Source: Globisporangium splendens
Taxonomy: Eukaryota; Oomycota; Peronosporomycetes; Pythiales; Pythiaceae
Assembly: GCA_006386115.1 (NCBI GenBank)
Contig: VFIW01000006.1
Coordinates: 351,966 to 415,965, forward strand
Direction: 5' to 3'
DNA: 64,000 bases
A model generated the notes under the pieces. The model was not told the origin of the DNA and did no database searches. It saw only the letters and a list, made by a program, of their open reading frames with translations. Made by a program: the position numbers and the translations under genes. Shown here in pieces: positions 1 to 8,774 of the stretch (position 1 is its first letter; each line of letters starts with the position of its first letter).

Positions 1-80
1 GTGTGTTGTTGTTTGTAGTTTGTGTGTTGTTGTGTGTGTGTTGTTGTGTGTGTGTTGTTGTGTGTGTGTGTTGTGTATGT
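1..80. repeat. GT-rich microsatellite
   Basis: Imperfect run of GT and GTT units at the left edge of the window, directly abutting the tRNA-like gene. It does not resemble the TTTAGGG-type telomere repeat. Open frames across it are low-complexity Cys/Val artefacts. Confidence 0.85.
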
Positions 81-151
81 GTTGTGGAAGTTTAGTGGTA
101 AAATATCTCGTTGCCATCGAGATGCCCCGGGTTCGATTCCCGGACGGCGCA
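81..151 (+). tRNA. tRNA-Gly (GCC)-like gene, 5' acceptor arm mismatched
   Basis: The D-arm, a 5-bp anticodon stem with loop TTGCCAT (anticodon GCC), a four-base variable region and a perfect T-arm (CCGGG / TTCGATT / CCCGG) are all visible. A T-run directly after the gene (from 154) fits a Pol III terminator. The 3' acceptor strand ACGGCGC needs GCGCCGT at the 5' end, but the base run at 81-87 is GTTGTGG, which pairs at only about four of seven positions, two of them G-U. The GT repeat seems to have replaced the first seven bases. It may therefore be a pseudogene or a junction artefact. Confidence 0.55.
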
Positions 152-601
152 TCTTTTTCATCTTTTTCTCCTCGCCCTCTCTTCTTTCTCTTCTCCTCGT
201 TCTGTCGCCGTACTTGGCTCGTTGTCGCAGCGTTCTTTGTCTCTCTCTCCCTCTCGGCGCCGCCTGGCTCTGTTCGCCGTGCCGAGCTCACATGGCTTCT
301 TCTGGCATCAACTGCATGCTAGAAATACACCACGGGGATTGCATCCGATCCAACCGTTGGATCGAGACCGCAGCTGCTGCGAGGAGGAAGATCGGATCAT
401 TCGTGAGTCCCAGAATCGACTGTGCGACGAACAATGAAAAAGCACTGCATGATAAGGAGGGCATGAAACCACATGCATTGGATATTCGAGAACTAGTGCA
501 TGGTGGTTCGAACGCATCTAAGAAGAGGCGTAGGAGGGAAGTGGAAGTGCCACACATCCACCATAACAACTAGTCTCGCTCTCAAATTTGCATGCTCGGG
601 G
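152..601. other. Unassigned sequence between tRNA-like gene and element A1
   Basis: CT-rich stretch followed by mixed sequence. Frames on both strands are short and low in complexity, and I recognise no protein, LTR or RNA here. The bases next to the 5' LTR do not match those next to the 3' LTR of A1. Confidence 0.5.
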
Positions 602-988
602 TGTAATGGGACCTCCCATTACATGGGTTCCCGGGTCAGGAGAGTGTGAGTTTTCTCCCACATGGGTTTTACCACCTCTCCCGAACCCACCCACGTCGTA
701 CAGTTGGAGACACATTAATATGTGTCACTCATGAACACTGTACGTAGCCATTTGCATATTAGCCAATAAGACTAAGCCGTTAAGATTTAATCCCATTGGA
801 TGATAGTCGGACTGGACATCCGATTATCTACCAATGAGAGACACCGTAGGTTTCAGTCACTACGATTGCATGTTAGCACTTTAACGTTTTAATTCACTTC
901 TCAATTTGCACGGTAACGCGCAAAGCTCCCTTCCTTTCACCTGCGCTTCCTCAACGCACGTGTACGCCGTGTAACGAGTCCCGTTACA
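602..988 (+). repeat. 5' LTR of A1
   Basis: Starts TG and ends CA. Both termini are palindromic: a 22-base hairpin at 602-623 (TGTAATGGGA / TCCCATTACA) and one at 970-988 (TGTAACG / CGTTACA). Repeated at 7786-8208 and 39377-39762. Confidence 0.93.
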
Positions 989-990
989 CC

Positions 991-1000
991 TGGTAGCACT
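991..1000 (+). promoter_or_regulatory. Primer-binding site of A1
   Basis: TGGTAGCACT lies two bases after the 5' LTR, the expected place for minus-strand priming by a tRNA 3' end (CCA gives the initial TGG). The first eight bases fit the initiator-Met tRNA end seen in many eukaryotes; the matching oomycete tRNA is not in the window. The same ten bases occur in families B and C. Confidence 0.7.
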
Positions 1001-1038
1001 TTGTGGTCCGTCCAACCACAGAGCGGGAGCCGTCAGTA

Positions 1039-2109
1039 ATGAGTACTGACGAAGAACCGATGATGAATCTCGAACCCGCGGAAACCGCGAGTGCGACGAT
1101 CAACCGGGAGGATTGCCTCCACTTGAGTGATCTCGAGTGGAGTGCCTTCCAACGGATGAGGACGATCATCGGCGAAAAGACCGTGTTCGCCATCCTTGCC
1201 ACCCTGTCGCAGGATCAACATCGCCTCACGGCGATCGGGTTCCTGCAGAAGGAGGCAGAAGACCGTGGAAGAGAAGCAACCCACGCAGCTCCTGCGCAGG
1301 TACAGTTCCCACGACAAAAGCCTGTGAGGCTTGAAGTCGCGAAGTATGGCGGAGGAGACAATGAGCCTCTCCTCCGATGGTTTGTCGAAATCGATGCCGC
1401 CATTCGCTCCGGACAAATCTACGACCCGGAGCAGCAGGTCGATTTCGCAATGTCCAAGCTCGCTGGGAGAGCCAAGAGCTGGGCATTTGGTCGCCGAATG
1501 GCCGACCATGGTTGTTTCTCCACACTTTCGGAGTTTAAAGGCGACATCCGTGCCGCCTTTGAGCCACCAAAGTCGGAATTCCGTACTCGCACGGAATTTC
1601 TCGAAATCCGACAGGATAAACGCGATCTCCACGCGTATATCCAGCATGCCCGATACTTGGTATCAAGTATCGTGTCTGAGCCAATCGACATGGCGACGCA
1701 AGTCGCCACGTTCATGAAAGGTTTGGTGGATGGTCCCGTCAAGACCTACCTATTCCGGGAATACCCGGAAACGCTAGAGCAAGCAATCGCTCTGGCGCTT
1801 CAGGAAGACTTTAGCGCGAAGCAAGCACGGCTTCACGCGTTCCCTTACCGCGCCGCGCAGTTCCGGCACGCGAGACCTCCTCCACGTTACAGTGGATCCG
1901 AACCAATGGATCTCTCGTTGGTTCAATCTTCGGCGGCTCCGAAGAGACCCGTCGACAAGCGCAAGCTGCGGTGCCACCGCTGCCAGAAACTGGGGCACTT
2001 TCAATACGAGTGCCGAGCGGCGCAGCCCGCTCCCCGCGTCCGAGAAACACATCGGACGACTTCTTCGCGTCCAACGCGCGAAAAATCAAAAAACGTCAAC
2101 CACCAGTAG
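1039..2109 (+). CDS. gag: Gag polyprotein of A1
   Basis: Capsid-nucleocapsid protein of about 356 residues that would package the element RNA in cytoplasmic particles. The central region fits the retrotransposon Gag capsid family (motifs GGGDNEPLLRW, RAKSWAF, FEPPKSEF). A CCHC zinc knuckle, CHRCQKLGHFQYEC, is at about residues 312-325, followed by a basic tail. The first in-frame ATG (1039) was chosen; the frame is open upstream to a GTG at 1003 but has no earlier ATG. The stop at 2107-2109 lies inside a frameshift hairpin. Gag ends in the 0 frame while pol is in the -1 frame. No lesion is seen. Confidence 0.92.
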   Translation: MSTDEEPMMNLEPAETASATINREDCLHLSDLEWSAFQRMRTIIGEKTVFAILATLSQDQHRLTAIGFLQKEAEDRGREATHAAPAQVQFPRQKPVRLEVAKYGGGDNEPLLRWFVEIDAAIRSGQIYDPEQQVDFAMSKLAGRAKSWAFGRRMADHGCFSTLSEFKGDIRAAFEPPKSEFRTRTEFLEIRQDKRDLHAYIQHARYLVSSIVSEPIDMATQVATFMKGLVDGPVKTYLFREYPETLEQAIALALQEDFSAKQARLHAFPYRAAQFRHARPPPRYSGSEPMDLSLVQSSAAPKRPVDKRKLRCHRCQKLGHFQYECRAAQPAPRVRETHRTTSSRPTREKSKNVNHQ

Positions 2110-2128
2110 ACGCGGGGCGCTCTACTGG
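2088..2128 (+). promoter_or_regulatory. Programmed -1 frameshift signal, gag-pol of A1
   Basis: The heptamer A AAA AAC (2088-2094) is in register with gag codons (AAA 2089, AAC 2092). An 8-nt spacer follows, then a perfect 8-bp stem, CCAGTAGA (2103-2110) with TCTACTGG (2121-2128). Three more inner GC pairs are possible in the 10-nt loop. The gag TAG stop (2107-2109) sits in the 5' arm. This is the canonical X-XXY-YYZ plus spacer plus stem-loop layout of retroviral -1 sites. Confidence 0.85.
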
Positions 2129-5100
2129 CGAATATGCGTCTGGTGTGATCGTGGTGCACGAGACGCAAGCCCCCAGCGTGCATGACGCGCGCTGCTGGAC
2201 TACCACGACTGCGGAGGAGCCGAGAGATCGGCTCATCCAACTTGAGATAACCGTAGAGGGATTTACGACCCCTCTGCGGGCACTGCTAGACACGGGTGCG
2301 TCGAACAACTTTGTTCGATCGCATGTCGCCCGTGCGCTAGCGAAAGTAATTTCGGAGGAATCACGCTCCTCCGAGTCGAAGATCACCGTGCGGTTGGCAA
2401 CAGGTGCCACCGTCACGACGGAGAAACACGTGATACGACTCCGTGTCACGCATGATGGACGCCAAATGGAAGGAGACTTCATTTGGCTGGATTTAGATGA
2501 CAAGTTCGATGTCATCCTTGGAATGCCATGGCTGAAGAAGTATCAGCCGATCATCGATTGGAATCAACAATCGATCAGTTACCCCGCTATGAAGCGGAAC
2601 AAGGCTAACCGCCCGTCGGCGCGCAACGCGCTGTCGGTTAACGAACATGATGCAAGGGTGTGCGATGGCCCCCTTAGCACGATGCTCGATGGAGAAGCCA
2701 CCCGAAAGTCTAAAGGACAGACTTCGGTTGCTCATCGCTCTGTACAGAAGAGCGATGACGAAGGAGAGGTACCGCCAATGGAGACCTCTGATCAAGGCTC
2801 CTCGTGCGAAGTTATCAGTGTCATGGTCACTGATGAGGATGGATCTCATATTCATGAGATGGCGTTAGAAGACCCTCCGAAGGACGCTTCGGAAGTGGTA
2901 ACGCTACCCGTCATGAGCCAGAAGCGGTTCATGAAAGAACTGCATCGAGGCACCCTCGAGCAGATATGTTACATTGCTCCTCAGGAATCGAGCAATGCCG
3001 AGTCGGCAGTGCAGAGACACCCACTCGATGAATGTTTCCTTGCGTCGTCATCAGTGATGGACACTTATGTGCTCGACGAGCCAACGAAGGAGGAACGATT
3101 TCAAGCTCAGGGATGGGAATCCCTGAAGGACAGTCCATTCTACGGACTATTGAAGGAGTACGAAGACGTATTCCCCGAAGAAGTTCCCAGTCGTCTTCCG
3201 ACAGACAAAGGAGTTCGGCATGAGATTGATCTCAAGCCGGGAACAAAGTACTGTGTCACGAGGTAATGGCCACTGCCTCGAGAGCAAGTCAAGGTGATCG
3301 ACGAGTTCTTTGAAGCTCGTCGTAAAGCGGGCCAAGTGCGCGAGTCGAATTCTCCGCACTGCAGCCCCACCTTCTGTGTGAAAATGGCCACAGGAGGTTG
3401 GAGGATCGTGCATGCGTTCAACAAGTTGAATGCGGCAACAACCCCGGCGCAAACGCCGATACCTCGCAAAGATGTCATCATTGACAGCATGCAAGGTAGT
3501 ACTATCTTTAGTACGATCGGTTTGAGAGATGGGTTCTATCAAATCTTGATGCGTGAAAAGGATATCCCTTTCACAGCAGTCAGCACCCCGAGCGGGGTGC
3601 TGTGGGAGTGGCTCGTAATACCACAGGGGCTAACAAATGCTCCCGCCACGTTCAATAGATGCGTCACGCAACTATTACGTCCAGTGCGAGACTTCGCATC
3701 AAGCTATTTTGACGACGTGTTCATACACAGTCGTGCATCGGATGCTGCATCCGATGTGGAAGTGCACAAAGAGCACCTCCGACAGCTATTAGACTTGATG
3801 CGGAAGTACAAGCTGTACGCCAACATACAAAAGTATATGTTTGGTGTTGATGAGATCCCCGTTCTCGGTTGCTTTGTCGGCAAGAACGGAGTGCGTCCTG
3901 ATCCCGAAAAGATCAAGGCGATCAACGATTGGCCAGTTCCAACAAGCCAAAAGGATCTTCGCAAGTTCCTCGGTCTTGCGACGTATCTCCATAAGTACTC
4001 GCAGAACTATGCGGGTATCATCCGACCTCTTTCATCTCTACTGAAGAAAGACGTCGACTGGAAGTGGTCCGACGAATGTCAAGAAGCACTCGTCAAGGTG
4101 AAACGCAGCCTCGAGGAAGCTCCGGTTCTCGCGATCGCCGATCACGAGCGACCATTCTATGTGGTCTGTGATGCATCCGACTTTGCAATCGGATGCGCGC
4201 TCATGCAGCGCGACGATGCAGATCGAGAACGCGTGATCTGCTATCAGTCGCGTCAGCTGAAGCCAGCTGAGCGCAATTATCCGGTTCATGACAAGGAGTT
4301 GCTTGCCATGAAGTACGCTCTTACGAAGTTCAGAGTGTATTTGCTCGGAAGTAAACGGTTCACCGTTTACACTGACCACGCTTCGCTCCGCACCGCAGTG
4401 AAGTCGCCACATCTGTCGCAAAGAATGGCCCGATGGCTTTCTTTCTTTGCGGAGTACGAGTTTGACGTCGAGTACAAACCCGGACGGTTCAACGTGATCG
4501 CGGATGCATTATCACGTCGCCCAGACTTTGAGTCGAAAGCAAACGACTCAAAGGAAGACCGTGTGATGGTAATCACACGGGAAAGCACGCCGACATCGTC
4601 GCTCCTCGACGATATCAAAAGAGCGTATGCGACAGATAGCGACATCAGTCGACTTGTTGCCCACTTGTCAGACCCGTCTGATAAGTCGCTCAAGGCGTTG
4701 GATCCGGCTCAACGCGCTCGTCTACATCGTTGCGAGATGCGCAACGATGTTCTCTACTACCGTATAGATGACAGCGATGAGCCACGCGCTGTCGTTCCAA
4801 ACGACAGTGACCTTCGCAATCGTGTGCTCTTCGAGTACCACGATGCGCCTTTCCGCGGCCATCCAGGACGCGAGAAAATGTATCTCGCGCTTTCCCGCGA
4901 CTTCTATTGGTCCCACCAATACAAGTGGGTCCGCAAATACGTACGCGCATGCGAGGTTTGCCAGCGCGTCAAGCCAGCACCGGTGACCAACGCACCGCTG
5001 CGATCACTACCAGTACCGACGGACTGTTGGAAGTCAGTCTCGATGGACTTCATCTTCGGTCTTCCTGCTGACTCCAGCAAGAAGACTGGCATCCTCGCTA

Positions 5101-6440
5101 TCGTGGATCGCTTCGGCAAGATGATCCATCTCAACGCTGTCCCTGCTATTGTCACCGCAAAGCAGACAGCGCAGATATTCCTCGATTCCGTGTTCAGACT
5201 ACATGGAATGCCAACAGAAATCGTGTCGGACCGAGATCCACGATTCACAGCTGCCTTCTGGCAAGAGTTGTTCCGACTCTTGGGCACTCAACTCAAGATG
5301 TCGACAGCTGATCATCCGCAGACAGATGGTCAGACCGAGCGTGTAACTCGCACGCTCGAGGATATTCTGCGCAGCTATGCGCATTCATTCACTCACTGGA
5401 ATGAATGTCTCCCTCTCGCAGAGTTTGCAATCAACAACTCTGTGCATGTCTCAACCGGGCACACGCCATTCTACGTGAACGCCCCCAGGCACCCACGTGT
5501 TCCGTCCATCCTCGGTGGGATATCCCCTCCGTCGGTGACATCTCCCTTGAGTGGGGGAGGAGTCCGCGAAGCAGCTGCTTCGGAACAAGCGAAGAGCGCG
5601 GAGATCTCTCACCATCATGGGCAGGCAACTGCTCACGCGGCGATCGTCGACAAAGACATCGTTACAACAGTGTTGCAGCGGCAAGCTGTCATCCGCTTCG
5701 TCCGCGATTCAATCGCCGGCGCAGTGGATGGTCAGAAAGAACAAGCGGACAAGAGTGGCCGCAAAAACACGAACGAGTTTCAACGAAATTCGTTTGTTTT
5801 ATTATCGGCCGCTAACCTACCTAACAGAGTGGTGAGCAGTGACAGCAACAAGTTGCTGCCAAGATACATTGGCCCTTTCAAGGTCCCTGAAAGGATTGGG
5901 GACGCATACACGTTGGAGCTTCCTCCGACCATGCGTCTACACCCGACGTTCTACGTCGGGCGTCTCAAAGCGTGTCATCGCCACGATGGCTCGTTGGTCT
6001 CTTCCTCTTCAGGAGACCGTGGTCGCGAAGGATCCCAAGCACATGCTTGTGATCAGCCTCGAGCCTCGAAAGCCGTCCCTCGAGCCGCTCGTGCTTCGCG
6101 ATCATCTCGCTTAGCTCGGCCCGAAGTCGGAGAACCTCGTTCTCCCGCTCAGCGTACTTCAGCCGATCAAGAAGACGCTGATCATTCTGAGGATGCGCCT
6201 CAGAGTCACGAGCAGATCTTCCCTCCTCCAGCTCCTCCGTTGCGAGACTCCGAGGGGAACCAACGCTGGATCGTGGAGAAGATACTTGCTCATTGCGATC
6301 GATCGTCGCGAGGGAAGAAGGAGCGCGTCTATCGCGTTCGTTGGCTTGGTTACCCGCCAGATCGAGATACCTGGGAACCGGCCGCGATGCTCCAAGCCGA
6401 TGTTCCTGGCTTAGTGCAGCAATACGAGAGTCGACGCTAA
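2094..6440 (+). CDS. pol: Pol polyprotein of A1 (one in-frame stop)
   Basis: About 1448 codons in the -1 frame relative to gag. Order: aspartic protease (LLDTGASNNF near 2287), reverse transcriptase (YFDDVF near 3706), RNase H (DASDFAIG near 4170), integrase with an HHCC finger (about 4836-4965) and D,D-35-E core (SMDFIFG, SDRDPRF, QTERV), a GPY/F-type module (RYIGPFKV near 5860) and a C-terminal chromodomain (about 6265-6400, YRVRWLGYPP). A TAA at 3264-3266 replaces the glutamine seen at the same place in families B and C (CVTR-Q-WPLP). It is the only obvious break, and the frame continues unchanged after it. The last 476 bases overlap the antisense gene at 5965-7575. Confidence 0.92.
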
Positions 6441-7575
6441 TCGACTCTCGCTTCCACAACTCGCGGATTCGATCTTGCAATCCGCGAGGAAGCATCACGC
6501 CGTTGTAATCACGAAGGTGCTCCTCAGTCAACTGAGGATCATCGCTGGTGCAGATGCGGCAACCCATCGGTGTGGTCTTGACTCCACACGGAACCCCAAG
6601 ATCCACGCATTCCTCGTGGATCGACAACAACTTTCCATCGGCATTGTGCCGGAGGAACTTACCCCGATTATCTCGCAATCGAGAGATACACTTCGCAGCG
6701 TCTTCGTTGAAATTCACAACGAAGGCACCCCACGCTTGCGAAAGGAACAGCGCTTGTTTCTCAGCGCTGTGAGACTTCTTTGACTTCGATCGACCATCGA
6801 AGTACCGCATCGAATGGAAAAGGTCGATGTAAAACTTCTCGCGCGCATTGGGATGGAAGTTCTGTCGAAGGATGAAGTCATCATCCTTGATGGTACTAAC
6901 ATCGTACAGCGCGTGAGTGCCCGCACGCTGGGTGCCACGATGTGCACGAACCCAATTGGGTTTAGGCGCCCATAAGTGACTCCAGCTAGAAGGGACGAAA
7001 TCCATCCCTTCAGAAGGACCCGTCACCGGATCCTTCTCCTCCGCCGGAAAGGCAAGATGGCGTGGCAACTCGCTATTTCCGGATGACACAGTAACCTGCG
7101 CATCAGATTCAGATTCCACATCGAAGAGCAAGTCCTCGAGTGGATCGACAGCTTCCAGTTCACAATTGGACGCGTCCAGCGAGAGAAGGATATTTCTCGC
7201 TGCATTCACCAGGTCGGGATCAGCTGACACTAATCCTTCCCGACCGAGATTTTCCATCGTGTTGGCAGATGCCGCGCTTTCCGACGTTCCGACGTCGGAA
7301 ATGGCAACCGCCACGGTGGATCCGCTCGTTTCTCCGTGAGGAGATCCCTCCTCACGACGCTTCTTCCGCGTAGGCTCATTCAAGAGGGCCGCGGACGACG
7401 AACGTTTCGCTTCGTTTCGTTTGAGATTCGAACGGTCAACGGAAGAAGACTCGGCTTCTTCCTCCCGATCGTCACGCACGACATTCGTCGTGGTGCTACT
7501 CATTGGAGTGTTGCAAGGAGTCACCCCCTCGCTACTCGACTCGTAGTCAACAGCATCACTGTCGATCGAAGACAT
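5965..7575 (-). CDS. Antisense accessory protein (aORF) of element A1
   Basis: A 536-residue protein encoded opposite to gag-pol, between the pol 3' end and the 3' LTR. I recognise no named family. The N-terminal third is Ser/Asp/Glu-rich with a basic patch (RKKRREE), consistent with nuclear import. A core at about residues 245-340 has FYIDLF, AWGAFV, GVPCGV and a C-x2-C-like pair (GCRIC). A predicted coiled coil covers about residues 465-525, with regular Leu/Glu heptads. The start chosen is ATG 7575 (MSSIDSD); the frame is open upstream to about 7659. Copy A3 carries an ATG at the matching upstream place (39250), so a longer product is possible. Similar core motifs occur in the B antisense genes and at 9068-9928. 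Confidence 0.75.
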   Translation of the reverse strand: MSSIDSDAVDYESSSEGVTPCNTPMSSTTTNVVRDDREEEAESSSVDRSNLKRNEAKRSSSAALLNEPTRKKRREEGSPHGETSGSTVAVAISDVGTSESAASANTMENLGREGLVSADPDLVNAARNILLSLDASNCELEAVDPLEDLLFDVESESDAQVTVSSGNSELPRHLAFPAEEKDPVTGPSEGMDFVPSSWSHLWAPKPNWVRAHRGTQRAGTHALYDVSTIKDDDFILRQNFHPNAREKFYIDLFHSMRYFDGRSKSKKSHSAEKQALFLSQAWGAFVVNFNEDAAKCISRLRDNRGKFLRHNADGKLLSIHEECVDLGVPCGVKTTPMGCRICTSDDPQLTEEHLRDYNGVMLPRGLQDRIRELWKRESISVDSRIAALSQEHRLGASRPVPRYLDLAGNQANERDRRAPSSLATIDRNEQVSSPRSSVGSPRSLATEELEEGRSARDSEAHPQNDQRLLDRLKYAERENEVLRLRAELSEMIAKHERLEGRLSRLEADHKHVLGILRDHGLLKRKRPTSHRGDDTL

Positions 7576-7773
7576 TTGTACGAGGCTCACCTCGCACAGC
7601 TTGCGGCGTCTGGAAAGCTCTCTGTTGGGCACGGCGCACACTGAGAACTGAGCCCGCAAGACTCAGTGCTCTGCCTTCTGTGGCCAGTTCCTCCGAACAC
7701 GGAAGAACACCAAAGAACACAGAAGAACACAAGATGGATTGGTCGCGCGCGTTTCTACGTGACCAATCGCTTT

Positions 7774-7785
7774 ACGGGGGGATGA
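7774..7785 (+). promoter_or_regulatory. Polypurine tract of A1
   Basis: ACGGGGGGATGA lies directly before the 3' LTR, the standard plus-strand primer position. The same run precedes the A3 LTR, and a similar one (GGAGGGGATGA) precedes the B2 3' LTR. Confidence 0.75.
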
Positions 7786-8208
7786 TGTAATGGGGCCTCC
7801 CATTACATGGGTTCCCGGGTCAGGAGAGTGTGGGTTTTCTCCCACATGGGTTTTACCACCTCTTCCGAACCCACCCACGTCGTACAGTTGGAGACACATT
7901 AATATGTGTCACTCATGAACACTGTACGTAGCCATTTGCATATTAGCCAATAAGACTAAGCCGTTAAGATTTAATCCCATTGGATGATAGTCGGACTGGA
8001 CATCCGATTATCTACCAATGAGAGACACCGTAGGTTTCAGTCACTACGATTGCATGTTAGCACTTTAACGTTTTAATTCACTTCTCAATTTGCGCGGTAA
8101 CACGCAAAGCTCCCTCCCTTCTCCTTGGACACAGTGTTATCACTGTGCCCTTCCTTTCACCTGCGCTTCCTCAACGCACGTGCACGTCGTGTAACGAGTC
8201 CCGTTACA
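7786..8208 (+). repeat. 3' LTR of A1
   Basis: Matches the 5' LTR with a few substitutions. It also holds a 36-bp segment (around 8112-8150, containing the inverted pair ACAGTG / CACTGT) that is missing from the 5' copy and from A3. Confidence 0.93.
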
Positions 8209-8480
8209 TGACGAATGCCCGACTTGACCTCCCATTCTCTCGGCAGTTTACCGTTCACCAGGTACTGCGCCGTAGTTTCCGAGTGCATTCGACGTACTAA
8301 ATCCACAAATTGTCGCGCAAAGCCGAACATTCTCAGCACAAGGTACAGAAAGTCTCTGTCCAATGTGTCGTAAGCCTTCACGAAGTCAAGCATCACAATT
8401 CTCGGAGCGTCATCGAACCCTTCAGTGCTGCTGTGGTACGTTTTATCCAACGCGGCTTGCATGATTAGGATCGCGTTCTC
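8209..8480 (-). pseudogene. LINE-type reverse transcriptase fragment
   Basis: The minus-strand frame reads as the amino-terminal half of a non-LTR reverse transcriptase: ENAILIMQAALD, then the catalytic A-box region MLDFVKAYDTLDRDFL, ending at SGIR, where the usual QGCPLSP box should follow. The reading is cut exactly at the end of the A1 LTR. The missing half is not on the far side of A1, so a deletion or recombination took place. No upstream LINE ORF remains. Confidence 0.8.
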
Positions 8481-8774
8481 CATCAGTCAGTCGCATACGA
8501 AGCATTACCTGAATACGAATAAGTTCGTGTATATTTAATCGTATTCAATTAGGACGAGACTAAAACATGAATTCACGAAAACGATGCACTTGTGTCAAGT
8601 ATCATTTGAAATGGTCAGCGCATTCGAGAGACCAAGGAGAACTAAACTAATGGATTGTAATTCCATTTCTTTTTTTGTGGTAAAAGCGCTTACATTCATG
8701 CTATTGAATAACATAAGAAAATACCAAATACAAAACAAACTGATTGATAGGGTTTATATTCTACAACGTTATCA
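8481..8774. other. Unassigned AT-rich sequence
   Basis: AT-rich, with many stops in all frames. I see no gene or repeat here. Confidence 0.5.

Larger units (their letters stand above)
602..8208 (+). mobile_element. Ty3/Gypsy LTR retrotransposon A1 (near-intact)
   Basis: Complete element: LTRs at 602-988 and 7786-8208, PBS, gag, -1 frameshift site, pol (protease, reverse transcriptase, RNase H, integrase, chromodomain), an antisense gene and a polypurine tract. By eye the LTRs differ at about seven bases plus one 36-bp indel, so insertion was fairly recent. The only obvious coding lesion is one stop in pol at 3264-3266. Five-base flanks (CGGGG left, TGACG right) differ, so no target-site duplication is preserved; the right flank is a LINE fragment and the left is not. 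Confidence 0.93.

Noticed and set aside
1..80. Telomere
   Set aside because: GT/GTT units without a TTTAGGG-type repeat.
1033..1647. 204-codon minus-strand frame opposite gag of A1
   Set aside because: No homologous frame opposite gag in B or C and no protein-like features, unlike the 3' antisense genes.
602..8208. Target-site duplication around A1, B2 or C
   Set aside because: Five-base flanks compared directly; none match.
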